Shown here piece after piece: positions 24,227 to 32,785 of a DNA stretch of 64,000 nt. Origin of the DNA: Opitutaceae bacterium (GTDB lineage: Bacteria; Verrucomicrobiota; Verrucomicrobiia; Opitutales; Opitutaceae). The DNA lies in contig JABTUS010000001.1 in NCBI GenBank assembly GCA_015075305.1, positions 372,001 through 436,000 of the forward strand, read 5' to 3'. A model generated the notes under the pieces. That model worked only from the letters and a program-made list of their open reading frames with translations. It had not been told where the DNA came from and did no database searches. Position 1 is the first letter of the stretch. Each line of letters starts with the position of its first letter. The position numbers were made by a program, and so were the translations under genes.

Positions 24227-24655
24227 ATGGCGCCTCCTTTCGGTTACGCCCGCGCGTACCAAGCCCAGTCAATCCTGACGGCCAGCCCGGGCCAGCTCGT
24301 CCTGATGTTGTTTGACGGCTCCCTCCGGTTCTTGAATCAGGCCAGGGAGGCCTTCGCCCAGGATCAGGACAGCCCGCGCAGGATCGAAAACATCAACGCG
24401 TCGCTGGTCCGCGCGCAGAACATCATCGTTGAGCTCCGCGCCACCTTGAATCTCTCGGAAGGCGGAGACTACGCCGCCACCCTCGATCGACTGTACGAGT
24501 ACTACCTGCGCCGCCTCATCGAGGCAAATATACGGAAGCAGGTCGAGCCGGTGATCGAGGTTTCAAATCTGATACAGCAGCTCCGCGACGGTTGGGCGGA
24601 GATGCTCCGAAAGGAATTCACCAACCATTTCGACGCCACCCGTGGTGTCGCCTGA
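24227..24655 (+). CDS. fliS: Flagellar export chaperone FliS
   Basis: A 142-residue helical protein with the family opening YARAYQAQSILTASPGQLVLMLFDGSLRFLNQA, then INASLVRAQNIIVELRATLN and LYEYYLRRLIEANI. FliS binds the disordered C-terminus of flagellin in the cytoplasm and delivers it to the export gate. Its stop TGA overlaps the ATG of the next gene by one base. Confidence 0.95.
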   Translation: MAPPFGYARAYQAQSILTASPGQLVLMLFDGSLRFLNQAREAFAQDQDSPRRIENINASLVRAQNIIVELRATLNLSEGGDYAATLDRLYEYYLRRLIEANIRKQVEPVIEVSNLIQQLRDGWAEMLRKEFTNHFDATRGVA

Positions 24656-25044
24656 TGACAATGGAACGTCCAATTCAAACCGTCGAACGCCTTGTTGCGG
24701 CTCTGGAAATCCTCGCAGGACAGGAAGCGATCCAAATGGCGGAGGAGTCCTGGTCGGAGCTTTCCGCCACTCAGGAACGCGCCGCAGCCATCGTCGATCG
24801 CCTGTCGGTACTCATGTCCGACAACAAGGTGAGATTCGGACTCCACCCCGAAATCTATTCCCGCGCCCACGCCATCACGCGCGCGCAAGGAATAAAAATT
24901 TCCATGCTCACTGAATGGATGGAAAAGACTGAAGAGGAGCTCAGGGCGCTGACCGCCTCAGGTCAGAAAATCCGCTCGATCGGCCCCGCCTATCGAAACC
25001 GGATGGAAGACGGTGCCTCAGGTTCGTTTTACTGCCAGGGATAG
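24655..25044 (+). CDS. Unassigned flagellar-operon protein, possible FliT/FlgN-like chaperone
   Basis: A 129-residue, mostly helical protein starting at ATG 24655 (MTMERPIQTVERLVAALEIL). It shares one base with the fliS stop (TGATG). The helices ERAAAIVDRLSVLM and ISMLTEWMEKTEEELRALTA resemble the size and habit of FliT or FlgN chaperones, which usually sit here. I see no signature strong enough to name it. The C-terminal RSIGPAYRNRMED is conserved-looking. Confidence 0.6.
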   Translation: MTMERPIQTVERLVAALEILAGQEAIQMAEESWSELSATQERAAAIVDRLSVLMSDNKVRFGLHPEIYSRAHAITRAQGIKISMLTEWMEKTEEELRALTASGQKIRSIGPAYRNRMEDGASGSFYCQG

Positions 25045-25081
25045 CCGGGCCCCCTGCCCCATCCCTCCCTGTTCGAAGGAA

Positions 25082-25657
25082 TCACCCAACCGCAACAAGC
25101 GGTTCCGCGGCGACAGCCGCTCGTTCAGCACCGTTGGGTTGCATCGGCAATGCAGCCACGGATCCCGCCACCCATGCCAGCGCGATGCTTTCCGCCGATT
25201 CGCGCCAATCGTGATCCGCCCGATGCGGGTAAATTGCATGAATCAACGCATCGGCCTGACCAGCCCGCATGAGCGCCGCTTTGACGCAAATCTGTCCATC
25301 CGCCATCGTAAAACTCTGCAGGGAAATGCTCCCGCCATCCTCAAATGACATGCGAGCCAAACCCTTGTGATAGCTCACCGAGCGTTGCACGGACTGCCTG
25401 TCGAGCGCAACCCCTTGTTCAATCAATGCACTCTGAACGAGCGAAAGCAGCGACAATAGACGAGGCGCCATACGAGAAGTGTGTTCCCGGGTCCTTCGGC
25501 CCGCATCGGCGATTTCTTTAGCGGAATACTTCCGCAGCACGCCAGTTCTGATCCAGTCGAGGCAGGACCCTTTTCCGAAATCACGAACATGAAGCTCGGT
25601 GAACAGCAGTGAAACCCGCAACCTTTCCTCGCCCCCGGAGAAAAGTTCACGCTTCAT
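25082..25657 (-). CDS. Hypothetical protein divergent from the flagellar histidine kinase
   Basis: A 191-residue protein starting at ATG 25657. There is no signal peptide and I recognise no family. The N-terminal part looks helical (RLRVSLLFTELHVRDFGKG, then MAPRLLSLLSLVQSALIEQG). A beta-rich part follows (LARMSFEDGGSISLQSFTM) and the C-terminus is Ala-rich. The start is 9 bp from the ATG of the kinase gene on the opposite strand, so the promoters of the two must overlap their coding regions. It converges on the fliS-linked gene. Confidence 0.5.
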   Translation of the reverse strand: MKRELFSGGEERLRVSLLFTELHVRDFGKGSCLDWIRTGVLRKYSAKEIADAGRRTREHTSRMAPRLLSLLSLVQSALIEQGVALDRQSVQRSVSYHKGLARMSFEDGGSISLQSFTMADGQICVKAALMRAGQADALIHAIYPHRADHDWRESAESIALAWVAGSVAALPMQPNGAERAAVAAEPLVAVG

Positions 25658-25666
25658 AGGGTGTCC

Positions 25667-27883
25667 ATGATCCGTTCTCTGGAGAATTCAACCGACGCGG
25701 TGGCCATTTTGGGCGGCTCCAACGGTGATCTCATCGTGGATGTCAACACCGCCTTTGAACGCGTCACGGGCATCGCTCGCTCGACAGCCCTGGGAAGCTG
25801 CCTGTCTCAGGTGATTGGCAGCGGGTCGTGGCATGCAATCGACGAGTGCCTTCGGCTCTCACAGATGTTCCGTGGCACCGTTGGAATTTCGCGAGGGAAT
25901 GGCTCGGTTCTTCACCTTGATGTCTCCACCTTTCCCGCCCCGGGTGCGGAGGAGGACAGCGTTCGCTGGGCGGTGGCTCTGCGCGACGTCTCAGAGCAGG
26001 TCGAACGGGATCGCGCCCTGCATCAGAGGGAGGAGCAGCTCCGACTTCTGGCCGAATCCATTCGCGATCTGGTTGCCGTCCACCGCCCAGGGGACGGTGG
26101 CTGTCTCTACGCTTCGCCGGCGGCGCGGACAATACTCGGCTACGAGCCAGAGGAGATGATCAACCGTTCACTTTACGAGTTGATTCACCCCGAAAACCTG
26201 GCGCAGGCGCGAGAGATCTTTGACGGCCATGTGAACGGACGCCCCGAGAGCACGTTCGTTCATCGCATGCGTCGCCGGGACGGAGGCCATGTCTGGGTTG
26301 AAACCACAAGCAAAACCAGGTCCAGCAAGGACTGTTCCCCGGAGATTGTGTCGACGATGCGCGATGTCAGCCGCCGGAAGGCTGCCGAGGCTTCTCTGAC
26401 CGCGATGCATGGGCTCTTGAGCGCCGTCCATGAAGCCGTCCCTCTCGGGCTCTGCCTGCTCGACAGCGGAGGCAGGGTTCAGCTCTGCAACCGCTCATTC
26501 TCCGCTCTGTTTTCCGCAGAGCCCGCCGGGCTCGCAGGCAGGCCCATCACACCGAGAATCCCCATCCAGGACATTGAGGCTGCCGCCAGGCGCCCAGGCG
26601 CGCTTCACACCACCACGCTCAGCCGTCGCGAGGGCATGGACTTCCCCGCCGAACTATCCGTCACCCCGGTCCGCTTCACCAGCGAGACATGGCGCCTCGT
26701 CACCCTGACCGACCTGACCGAACGCCGCCGCATCGAGGCCCGATTGCGCGAAGCCGGCCAGCTTGAGAGCCTTGGAACCCTCGCGGGCGGAGTTGCCCAC
26801 GACTTCAACAATCTCCTGACGATCATCCTCGGATACGCGGGATTGCTGGTCGATAGCGCCGGTGATCCCGTCGCATTGAATCGCGCGGCTCAGGCGATCA
26901 TCGAGGCGGGCAGCCGGGGAGCGGAGGTCGTTCGCCAGCTTCAGCTTTTTGCGAACCAGCACGATCTTGAGTTCACGATGGTCGACCTGCGGGGTCTGAT
27001 CGAGGACACCATCGAAAAAACCCGCGCGGACCGCCCTTCGCATGTCCTGGTGTCCTGCACTTTCAACCATGAGCACGCTCGCATCCCGATGGACCCCACC
27101 CAGGTGGCGATCGGACTGCAGCAGCTGCTGCGCAATGCCTGCGATGCGATGCCTCAGGGCGGCACAATACATGTCCTCACTGGAGATCATCCCCCGCCGG
27201 GCATCGCGGCCGGCGAGTTTCCCGCCTCGCTGTGGGTGACGATTGAGGACAATGGAAGCGGCATGGATGATTCGACCCGGGCTCGAATCTTTGAGCCTTT
27301 TTTCGCCAGAGACAGAGGCTCCGCAGTTCGCGGCCTTGGACTCGCCGTCGTATACGGCATCATGCGTGCACACCACGGAATGATTGAGGTTGAGAGCACT
27401 CCGGGACGGGGAACCCGCGTCCATCTTGCGTTTCCCCGAGCCTCGATCGACGACAGGCAGGATCCTCATCCGGGCACGGGTGACCGCAGCCCTGCGCCCG
27501 TTCCACGCTCCACGAAGCACGTGCTCGTTGTCGAAGACGAAACCGACATCGCTCATCTTTGGGAAGACATCTTCACGTCGGAGGGAATTCCCATGGTCTG
27601 GGTTCGAAGCGGAGAGGAGGCGCTGCGCCATCTCGCGGACCACCGCGACGAAATCGGCGTGCTCTTTTCCGATATCGGACTGCCGGGCATCAACGGCTGG
27701 CAGGTCGCCCAGCATTTTCGAGCCGAACTGCCAAACCTCCCGCTGATACTTGCAAGCGGCGCCTTCAGGCCGGGCGATCGCACCCAGGCCAATCTGGCTG
27801 AACCACTCGTCTGCCTTCCGAAGCCCTTTCCTCCCGCAGAAATCGTCTCACACATCCTCGCCATGCTCCCGGCAGCCAACTAG
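25667..27883 (+). CDS. Hybrid sensor histidine kinase with PAS domains and C-terminal receiver
   Basis: A 738-residue protein without membrane segments. PAS-like domains cover about residues 10-115, 125-245 and 255-355. The HisKA phospho-acceptor is in GGVAHDFNNLLTIILGYA (near 372). The ATPase domain shows NACDAMPQGG (N box), DNGSGMD, IFEPFFARD and GLGLAVV. A receiver domain follows from about 620 with VVEDETDIAHLW, phospho-Asp in LFSDIGLPGING and Lys in LPKPFPP. It is followed 88 bp later by a sigma-54 response regulator, its likely partner. A GTG at 25661 could add two residues. Confidence 0.93.
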   Translation: MIRSLENSTDAVAILGGSNGDLIVDVNTAFERVTGIARSTALGSCLSQVIGSGSWHAIDECLRLSQMFRGTVGISRGNGSVLHLDVSTFPAPGAEEDSVRWAVALRDVSEQVERDRALHQREEQLRLLAESIRDLVAVHRPGDGGCLYASPAARTILGYEPEEMINRSLYELIHPENLAQAREIFDGHVNGRPESTFVHRMRRRDGGHVWVETTSKTRSSKDCSPEIVSTMRDVSRRKAAEASLTAMHGLLSAVHEAVPLGLCLLDSGGRVQLCNRSFSALFSAEPAGLAGRPITPRIPIQDIEAAARRPGALHTTTLSRREGMDFPAELSVTPVRFTSETWRLVTLTDLTERRRIEARLREAGQLESLGTLAGGVAHDFNNLLTIILGYAGLLVDSAGDPVALNRAAQAIIEAGSRGAEVVRQLQLFANQHDLEFTMVDLRGLIEDTIEKTRADRPSHVLVSCTFNHEHARIPMDPTQVAIGLQQLLRNACDAMPQGGTIHVLTGDHPPPGIAAGEFPASLWVTIEDNGSGMDDSTRARIFEPFFARDRGSAVRGLGLAVVYGIMRAHHGMIEVESTPGRGTRVHLAFPRASIDDRQDPHPGTGDRSPAPVPRSTKHVLVVEDETDIAHLWEDIFTSEGIPMVWVRSGEEALRHLADHRDEIGVLFSDIGLPGINGWQVAQHFRAELPNLPLILASGAFRPGDRTQANLAEPLVCLPKPFPPAEIVSHILAMLPAAN

Positions 27884-27971
27884 CCGTCGCGCCATCGATT
27901 TGACGCTTTCAGAAATCAAGCGAAGCGCATTGATTCCCACTCGCATCCGCCCTACCGAACTGAGCCAACCC

Positions 27972-29546
27972 ATGTCTCTCGAACGAATCCTGGTCCTCGA
28001 CGACGAGCCGATCATCCAGAAGGTGCTGGAGGAACTCTTTCGCCGCAAGAAATACACCGTCAGCATCGCCGGTTCGATCGCCCAGGCGGAATCGATGATT
28101 GCGCGCGAGAGTTTCGACCTGGTGATGCTTGATGTCCGCCTGCCAGATGGCGATGGCCAGCAGTTGCTTGAACGTCTGGCCACGCTGCCCGACAAGCCGC
28201 TTGTCGTCATGATGACCGGACATGGCACCATCGAGAGCGCGGTCGCGTGCATGCGGAGCGGCGCGTTCGACTACCTGATCAAGCCGTTTTCTCCATCCCA
28301 GATCGAAATCGTCCTCAAGAAGGCCGATGCATTCCGGCAACTGGTCAAGGTCAACCGCTACTTCAGTGAGCAGGATGGCGGCGATGGTGACCTGCTGGGC
28401 AGAACTCCACCGATTCTCCGCCTGCGCCAGCTCATCGAACGTGTCGCTCCAACGGATGCCACCGTGCTGATCACCGGAGAGAACGGCACCGGCAAGGAGA
28501 TGGTGGCCCGGGAGCTTTGGAAGAACTCCCCCAGGCGCGCCGAGGCCTACATCAAGGTCAACTGCGCGGCACTCTCCGAACAATTGATCGAGAGTGAACT
28601 GTTCGGACACGAGAAGGGCTCGTTCACCGGCGCGACGGATCGGCGTGAGGGGCGCTTCGAGCTGGCAAACCGCGGCACGCTCCTGCTCGACGAGGTTTCG
28701 GAAATCCCCGCGAATCTCCAGGCAAAGCTGCTGCGCGTGCTGCAGGAGCGCGAATTCGAGCGCGTCGGAGGCACCAAGACCATCAAGGTCAATGTCCGCA
28801 TCCTCGCGACCTCAAATCGCGATCTCATGCAGTTTGTGGAGCGCGGATCCTTCCGCTCCGACCTGTACTATCGCCTGAACGTTTTCCCCATTCAGGTGCC
28901 GGCGCTGCGCGAGCGTCCCGACGACATCCTGCTGCTCGCCGACTCATTCCTCCGTCGTTTCGCGCGCAAGCACGGTGTCAAGATTCCTGGCTTCACCGAC
29001 AATGCATCCGCCGCCCTGATCAACTATCCCTGGCCTGGAAATGTCCGGGAACTCCAGAACACACTGGAACGCGCCGTGATCCTCTCGGAAGACGGACGAC
29101 CTGTCACGACAGCCGCCCTTGGACTTCCCTCGCTCGCCCGCTCCGCCAGTCTCCTGGGCATGCAGCACCCCGCGTCATCCCCGCAGCCGGCGCCGCCCCC
29201 CGCTGCCGCCGGTTTCGCACCTGTCCAACCGACCGGGCCATCGGTCACCGACACCTGGACACCGCCGTCGGCCGCGGCGATGCATCCCGAGTCAACAGGG
29301 AGTCGGGAACCGCCTGAAGATTCAGTCGACGATTCCGGGATTGCCGCGTCGGATTCCGGGAAAATCGCGCACGAGGTCATACCGTTGAATGAACTCGAAA
29401 GGCGGGCGATTCTCGCCGCGCTTAGGAGCACGGGAGGCAATCGCACCCGCACCGCTGAACTTCTCAATATTTCGATTCGAACCCTGAGAAACAAGATTCA
29501 TGAATACCGAGCCGAAGGATTGGAGATCGAGTCCGGGCGCGACTGA
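27972..29546 (+). CDS. Sigma-54-dependent NtrC-family response regulator, FleR/FlgR-like
   Basis: A 524-residue protein. The receiver domain has its phospho-Asp in LVMLDVRLPDGDG (near residue 52). The AAA+ domain has Walker A in ITGENGTGKEM (near 168) and the sigma-54 contact loop as GSFTGA (near 220), a known variant of GAFTGA. Walker B is in GTLLLDEVSEIP. A Pro/Ala-rich linker (residues 395-460) precedes a Fis-type helix-turn-helix (GGNRTRTAELLNISIRTLRNKI). With the kinase upstream it likely controls flagellar genes through sigma-54 promoters, by analogy to FleSR. A terminator follows. Confidence 0.93.
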   Translation: MSLERILVLDDEPIIQKVLEELFRRKKYTVSIAGSIAQAESMIARESFDLVMLDVRLPDGDGQQLLERLATLPDKPLVVMMTGHGTIESAVACMRSGAFDYLIKPFSPSQIEIVLKKADAFRQLVKVNRYFSEQDGGDGDLLGRTPPILRLRQLIERVAPTDATVLITGENGTGKEMVARELWKNSPRRAEAYIKVNCAALSEQLIESELFGHEKGSFTGATDRREGRFELANRGTLLLDEVSEIPANLQAKLLRVLQEREFERVGGTKTIKVNVRILATSNRDLMQFVERGSFRSDLYYRLNVFPIQVPALRERPDDILLLADSFLRRFARKHGVKIPGFTDNASAALINYPWPGNVRELQNTLERAVILSEDGRPVTTAALGLPSLARSASLLGMQHPASSPQPAPPPAAAGFAPVQPTGPSVTDTWTPPSAAAMHPESTGSREPPEDSVDDSGIAASDSGKIAHEVIPLNELERRAILAALRSTGGNRTRTAELLNISIRTLRNKIHEYRAEGLEIESGRD

Positions 29547-29553
29547 TCGGTAA

Positions 29554-29575
29554 GCCGGCCGAATGGCCGGCGTTT
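29554..29575 (+). terminator. Rho-independent terminator after the response regulator
   Basis: GCCGGCC (29554-29560) and GGCCGGC (29565-29571) form a 7-bp stem with loop GAAT, followed by GTTTTCC. It lies 7 bp after the stop of the NtrC-family gene and 3 bp before the convergent yicC stop. Confidence 0.85.
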
Positions 29576-29577
29576 TC

Positions 29578-30450
29578 CTACTCCACGTTGGCGATCTGCT
29601 CCCGAATCCGCTCCAGCTCGTTTTTCAGCTCAATCACCGCACGGGAAATGACCATGTCATTCGCCTTGCTTCCCATCGTGTTCACCTCGCGCCCCATCTC
29701 CTGCAGGATGAATTCGGCCTTTCGTCCGATCTCAGCGTCCGACTTCAAGAGGGACGTCAGTTGATCCAAATGGCTCCTGAACCTCGTGAGCTCCTCCGAA
29801 ATGTCGCAGCGATCAGCAAACAGGGCGATTTCACGCAAAACACGCTCGTCGTTCAATTCAAGCTCGAGTCCTGCCTGTCGCAGCCTGGTCAACAACTGGT
29901 CCCGGTAGTTGGAGGAAACTCCGGGCGCGCGATCAGCAATCGCATCGGCATGCATCTCGAGCTTCCCAAGCCGCCCAAGGAGATCAGTGAGCAACGCTGT
30001 CCCTTCGCGGGCGCGCATCGACGCCAGACCCGCGAGCGCCTCGTCCAGCACCGAGATCACGGGATCGCGCACCATTTCAACAGGCGGCGGATCATCGATT
30101 CCGTGCTGCGAGCTGGCTATGCTCCAGAGCAGTTCCGGCGTCGGAGTGAATCTGACGCCGCGGCGCTCCGCGAGCGCCGCCAGCCGCTCAAGCGCGACCT
30201 CAATGGCCGTTTCATTCCACACCGGCGCATCCCTCTCTGCACATCCGCTCAGCTCGAAATCAACCTGCACTCTGCCTCGCGTCACCGCTCCTCGGACACG
30301 CTCCGTGACCATCGCCTCAAGGGCCGCCCACACATCGGGGAGCTTGATCGTGAGATCAAGGGTCTTCCTGTTGACCGAGCTCACCTGCACCGTGACCGTG
30401 CGATCTCCGATTCCTGCGCTCGCCCGGCCATACCCGGTCATGCTGCGCAT
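29578..30450 (-). CDS. yicC: YicC-family endoribonuclease
   Basis: A 290-residue protein. It has the family opening MRSMTGYGRAS and the C-terminal DUF1732 block, with GRKAEFILQEMGREVNTMGSKAND followed by VISRAVIELKNELERIREQIANVE. YicC-type proteins are RNases that act on small RNAs or mRNA in E. coli and Bacillus. The gene is 31 bp downstream of trpB on the same strand and may be co-transcribed with it. Confidence 0.95.
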   Translation of the reverse strand: MRSMTGYGRASAGIGDRTVTVQVSSVNRKTLDLTIKLPDVWAALEAMVTERVRGAVTRGRVQVDFELSGCAERDAPVWNETAIEVALERLAALAERRGVRFTPTPELLWSIASSQHGIDDPPPVEMVRDPVISVLDEALAGLASMRAREGTALLTDLLGRLGKLEMHADAIADRAPGVSSNYRDQLLTRLRQAGLELELNDERVLREIALFADRCDISEELTRFRSHLDQLTSLLKSDAEIGRKAEFILQEMGREVNTMGSKANDMVISRAVIELKNELERIREQIANVE

Positions 30451-30481
30451 GGGAATTCCTCCTCCGGTCTGCGAATCACAG

Positions 30482-31699
30482 TCATAGCTTCACATCCAGC
30501 ATCCGGGCCACCTGGTTGACATCCTTGTCGCCGCGGCCGGAAAGGTTGATCACCACGATCTGATTGCTGCGCAAGGCGCGCGCGCGCTTCATGCCGTGGA
30601 CGAGCGCATGCGTGGATTCCAGCGCTGGCAAAATTCCCTCCAACCTCGAGACAAGCTGGAAAGTCGATATCACTTCATCGTCGCAGGCGTACGCGTATTC
30701 GATGCGGCCCTGATCCCGATAGAAGGCGTGCTCCGGCCCGATCGCCGCGTAGTCGAGACCGGCGCTCACCGAGTGGGTCAGTTCAATCTGACCATCCTCG
30801 TTCTGCAGAATGTATGTCTTGCTCCCCTGGAGCACGCCAAGACGTCCGCCTTCGAAACGGGCCGCGTGCTCGCCGCGACGAATGCCGCGCCCGCCCGCCT
30901 CGACTCCGATGAGCTTCACACCGCCGTCGCCCAGAAAATCGAAGAAGAATCCAATCGCATTGGAGCCACCGCCGACGCACGCGATCATTTCATCCGGGAG
31001 GCGGCCTTCGCGGGCCAGCAGTTGCGCCTTCGCCTCCCTCCCGATCATCCGGTGAAAATCGCGCACCATCATCGGATACGGATGCGCGCCCAACGCCGAT
31101 CCGAGAATATAGTGCGTGCCTCGCACGTTCGTGACCCAGTCGCGCATCGCCTCATTCACCGCATCCTTCAGGGTTCTCTGCCCCGCCTCCACACTGCGAA
31201 CCTCGGCGCCCATCAGGCGCATGCGGAAAACATTGAGCGCCTGCCTCTCCATGTCGACAGCGCCCATGTAAACCACGCACTCGAGACCGAACTTGGCGCA
31301 CACCGCCGCGGTGGCGACCCCGTGCTGCCCCGCACCCGTCTCGGCGATGATGCGCTGCTTGCCCATTCTCCTGGCGAGCAGCGCCTGGCCGAGGGCGTTG
31401 TTGATCTTGTGTGCTCCGGTGTGAAGCAGGTCCTCCCGCTTCAGGTAGATTTTTGCTCCGCCACAATACTCGGTGAGACGACGGGCGAAGTAGAGTTCCG
31501 TCGGACGCCCGGCAAATTCCTTGAGGTGTCCCGTCAACTCCTCCTCGAACGCTGGATCCCGTCGTGCCGATGCATAGGCATCCCCCAGCTCGGCAAGCGC
31601 GGTCATCAACGTCTCCGGAACAAAGACGCCTCCATATCGGCCAAAATGGCCGGATTGGTCCGGCAGAGTCTCGGGATTGATGATATCAGTCGCAGGCAT
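30482..31699 (-). CDS. trpB: Tryptophan synthase beta chain
   Basis: A 405-residue PLP enzyme of the standard TrpB type. The PLP lysine is in [16 protein letters not shown] (near residue 93). The phosphate-binding loop is GGGSNAIG. The catalytic glutamate lies in AETGAGQHG. It joins indole and serine. No trpA or other trp gene is adjacent in the window, so the pathway is dispersed here. Confidence 0.97.
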   Translation of the reverse strand: MPATDIINPETLPDQSGHFGRYGGVFVPETLMTALAELGDAYASARRDPAFEEELTGHLKEFAGRPTELYFARRLTEYCGGAKIYLKREDLLHTGAHKINNALGQALLARRMGKQRIIAETGAGQHGVATAAVCAKFGLECVVYMGAVDMERQALNVFRMRLMGAEVRSVEAGQRTLKDAVNEAMRDWVTNVRGTHYILGSALGAHPYPMMVRDFHRMIGREAKAQLLAREGRLPDEMIACVGGGSNAIGFFFDFLGDGGVKLIGVEAGGRGIRRGEHAARFEGGRLGVLQGSKTYILQNEDGQIELTHSVSAGLDYAAIGPEHAFYRDQGRIEYAYACDDEVISTFQLVSRLEGILPALESTHALVHGMKRARALRSNQIVVINLSGRGDKDVNQVARMLDVKL

Positions 31700-31804
31700 T
31701 CGAACAGGCTAGGCGAATGTGGTTCCCGCGTGAAGGGAGAAAATGGACCGTTCGCCCTCGGCCACTCACGCAGACCCGCGAAGCATTGACCTCGTTTGAG
31801 AAGG

Positions 31805-32194
31805 TTAGCTCATGCGGCCAGGGTGTCTGAAGTACTTGACTCCCGGCAATCCATCCAAATCAGAGTCCTGGGTAAGCAGATTGGCTGACGCAATTCGTGC
31901 GGTTGCGTAAATTATTCCGTCAGCCAATGTCAGCTTGAAGCGATGACTTATTTCGGCCGCGATAACGGCCAGCCTATCATCAAGCGCGACGACCTGCCCC
32001 TGTTTCATGGTGGCTGCTGCAGCCAGGGCATGCGACAATGACGCTTCACGCAAAGTCCATCGATAAACCTCGGTAATTGAAATGGATGGAACCACCAATT
32101 TCCCTGTCGAACGTATCGCTGCAGCGAAATGCGAGCTGTTGGGGCCGCCGGTAAAATACTCGATCCACCCCGAAGAGTCCACTACCGTAGGCAT
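31805..32194 (-). CDS. PIN-domain toxin (VapC type) of the left module
   Basis: A 129-residue PIN ribonuclease. The acidic residues are in VVDSSGWIEYF (Asp), SITEVYRWTL (Glu), LADGIIYATA (Asp) and LTQDSDLDGL (Asp). It starts inside the end of its antitoxin gene, overlapping by 13 bp, the classic coupling for these pairs. It forms one half of a head-to-head double toxin-antitoxin island. Confidence 0.9.
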   Translation of the reverse strand: MPTVVDSSGWIEYFTGGPNSSHFAAAIRSTGKLVVPSISITEVYRWTLREASLSHALAAAATMKQGQVVALDDRLAVIAAEISHRFKLTLADGIIYATARIASANLLTQDSDLDGLPGVKYFRHPGRMS

Positions 32195-32394
32195 CGATCG
32201 GCTTCGCGCTTGAAGGTATTGCGGACATTCTTCAGGAAGCCTTCCATCGCAGCAACAGGACGGATGGGAACAAGTTCGATCCTGTCCTCAAGCTGCACAA
32301 TCTCCACCTTGTCGCCCGGCGCCAATGAGAGTCCCTCTCGAACTGCCTTCGGAATCACTATCTGAAATTTTGGAGAAACAGTTACAGTTGTCAT
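32182..32394 (-). CDS. AbrB/MazE-like antitoxin of the left module
   Basis: A 70-residue protein whose first 50 residues are a SpoVT/AbrB swapped-hairpin DNA-binding domain (VSPKFQIVIPKAVREGLSLAPGDKVEI). The C-terminal 20 residues (FLKNVRNTFKREADR) should wrap the PIN toxin. It overlaps the toxin gene by 13 bp. The palindrome ACATCG-N6-CGATGT lies 9 bp upstream of its ATG and is the likely autoregulatory operator. Confidence 0.9.
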   Translation of the reverse strand: MTTVTVSPKFQIVIPKAVREGLSLAPGDKVEIVQLEDRIELVPIRPVAAMEGFLKNVRNTFKREADRCLR

Positions 32395-32402
32395 ATCGAT
32401 CG

Positions 32403-32420
32403 AACATCGGTATTACGATG
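32403..32420. promoter_or_regulatory. Palindrome next to left antitoxin, putative operator
   Basis: ACATCGGTATTACGATGT has perfect 6-bp arms around GTATTA, 9 bp upstream of the left antitoxin start. Its core CATCGGTATTAC recurs with one change at 32536-32547 beside the other antitoxin. The octamer ATATCGAT flanks it at 32393-32400 and 32423-32430. Confidence 0.6.
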
Positions 32421-32522
32421 TGTATATCGATGCAAGTCTGAAGAGACCCATTCTCGCCCGAAATTGCCCGACCCGTGTCGGAAGGCCGCGGTTGCCCAGT
32501 CCGTCTCTCGCAACCACTTCTT

Positions 32523-32550
32523 GAAGTAATACAGGCATCGGTAATACTTC
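32523..32550. promoter_or_regulatory. Imperfect palindrome next to right antitoxin, putative operator
   Basis: GAAGTAATAC (32523-32532) and GTAATACTTC (32541-32550) are inverted repeats with one mismatched pair position in each ten. They end 4 bp before the right antitoxin ATG. The enclosed CATCGGTAATAC matches the left operator core at 11 of 12 positions. Confidence 0.6.
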
Positions 32551-32554
32551 TGAA

Positions 32555-32785
32555 ATGAACATTACCAGCAAGGGCCAGGTCACCATCCCCCAGCGGATCC
32601 GGAACCGGTTCGGACTCAAGCCTGGAACCCAGGTTGATTTCGTAGCCGAAGGCGGCAAGATCGTGCTCAAGCCACGAAAGCGCAAGGCCCGCATGGGTGA
32701 GGAGTGGCTGGCCGAAGCGAGGGGGTGCCTGCAAACGACCAAGACCACCGATGAACTGATGCGGCTCACCCGCGGGGGGATCTGA
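32555..32785 (+). CDS. AbrB-family antitoxin of the right module
   Basis: A 76-residue protein with an N-terminal AbrB domain (MNITSKGQVTIPQRIRNRFG, then LKPGTQVDFVAEGGKIVLKP). A C-terminal toxin-binding tail follows (WLAEARGCLQTTKTTDELMR). Its TGA stop shares one base with the toxin ATG (TGATG). It runs divergently from the left module across 160 bp. Confidence 0.92.
   Translation: MNITSKGQVTIPQRIRNRFGLKPGTQVDFVAEGGKIVLKPRKRKARMGEEWLAEARGCLQTTKTTDELMRLTRGGI

Noticed and set aside
24502-24888. 128-residue minus-strand frame over fliS
   Set aside because: It is a shadow of fliS and the following gene, both of which fit an operon with overlapping stop and start codons.
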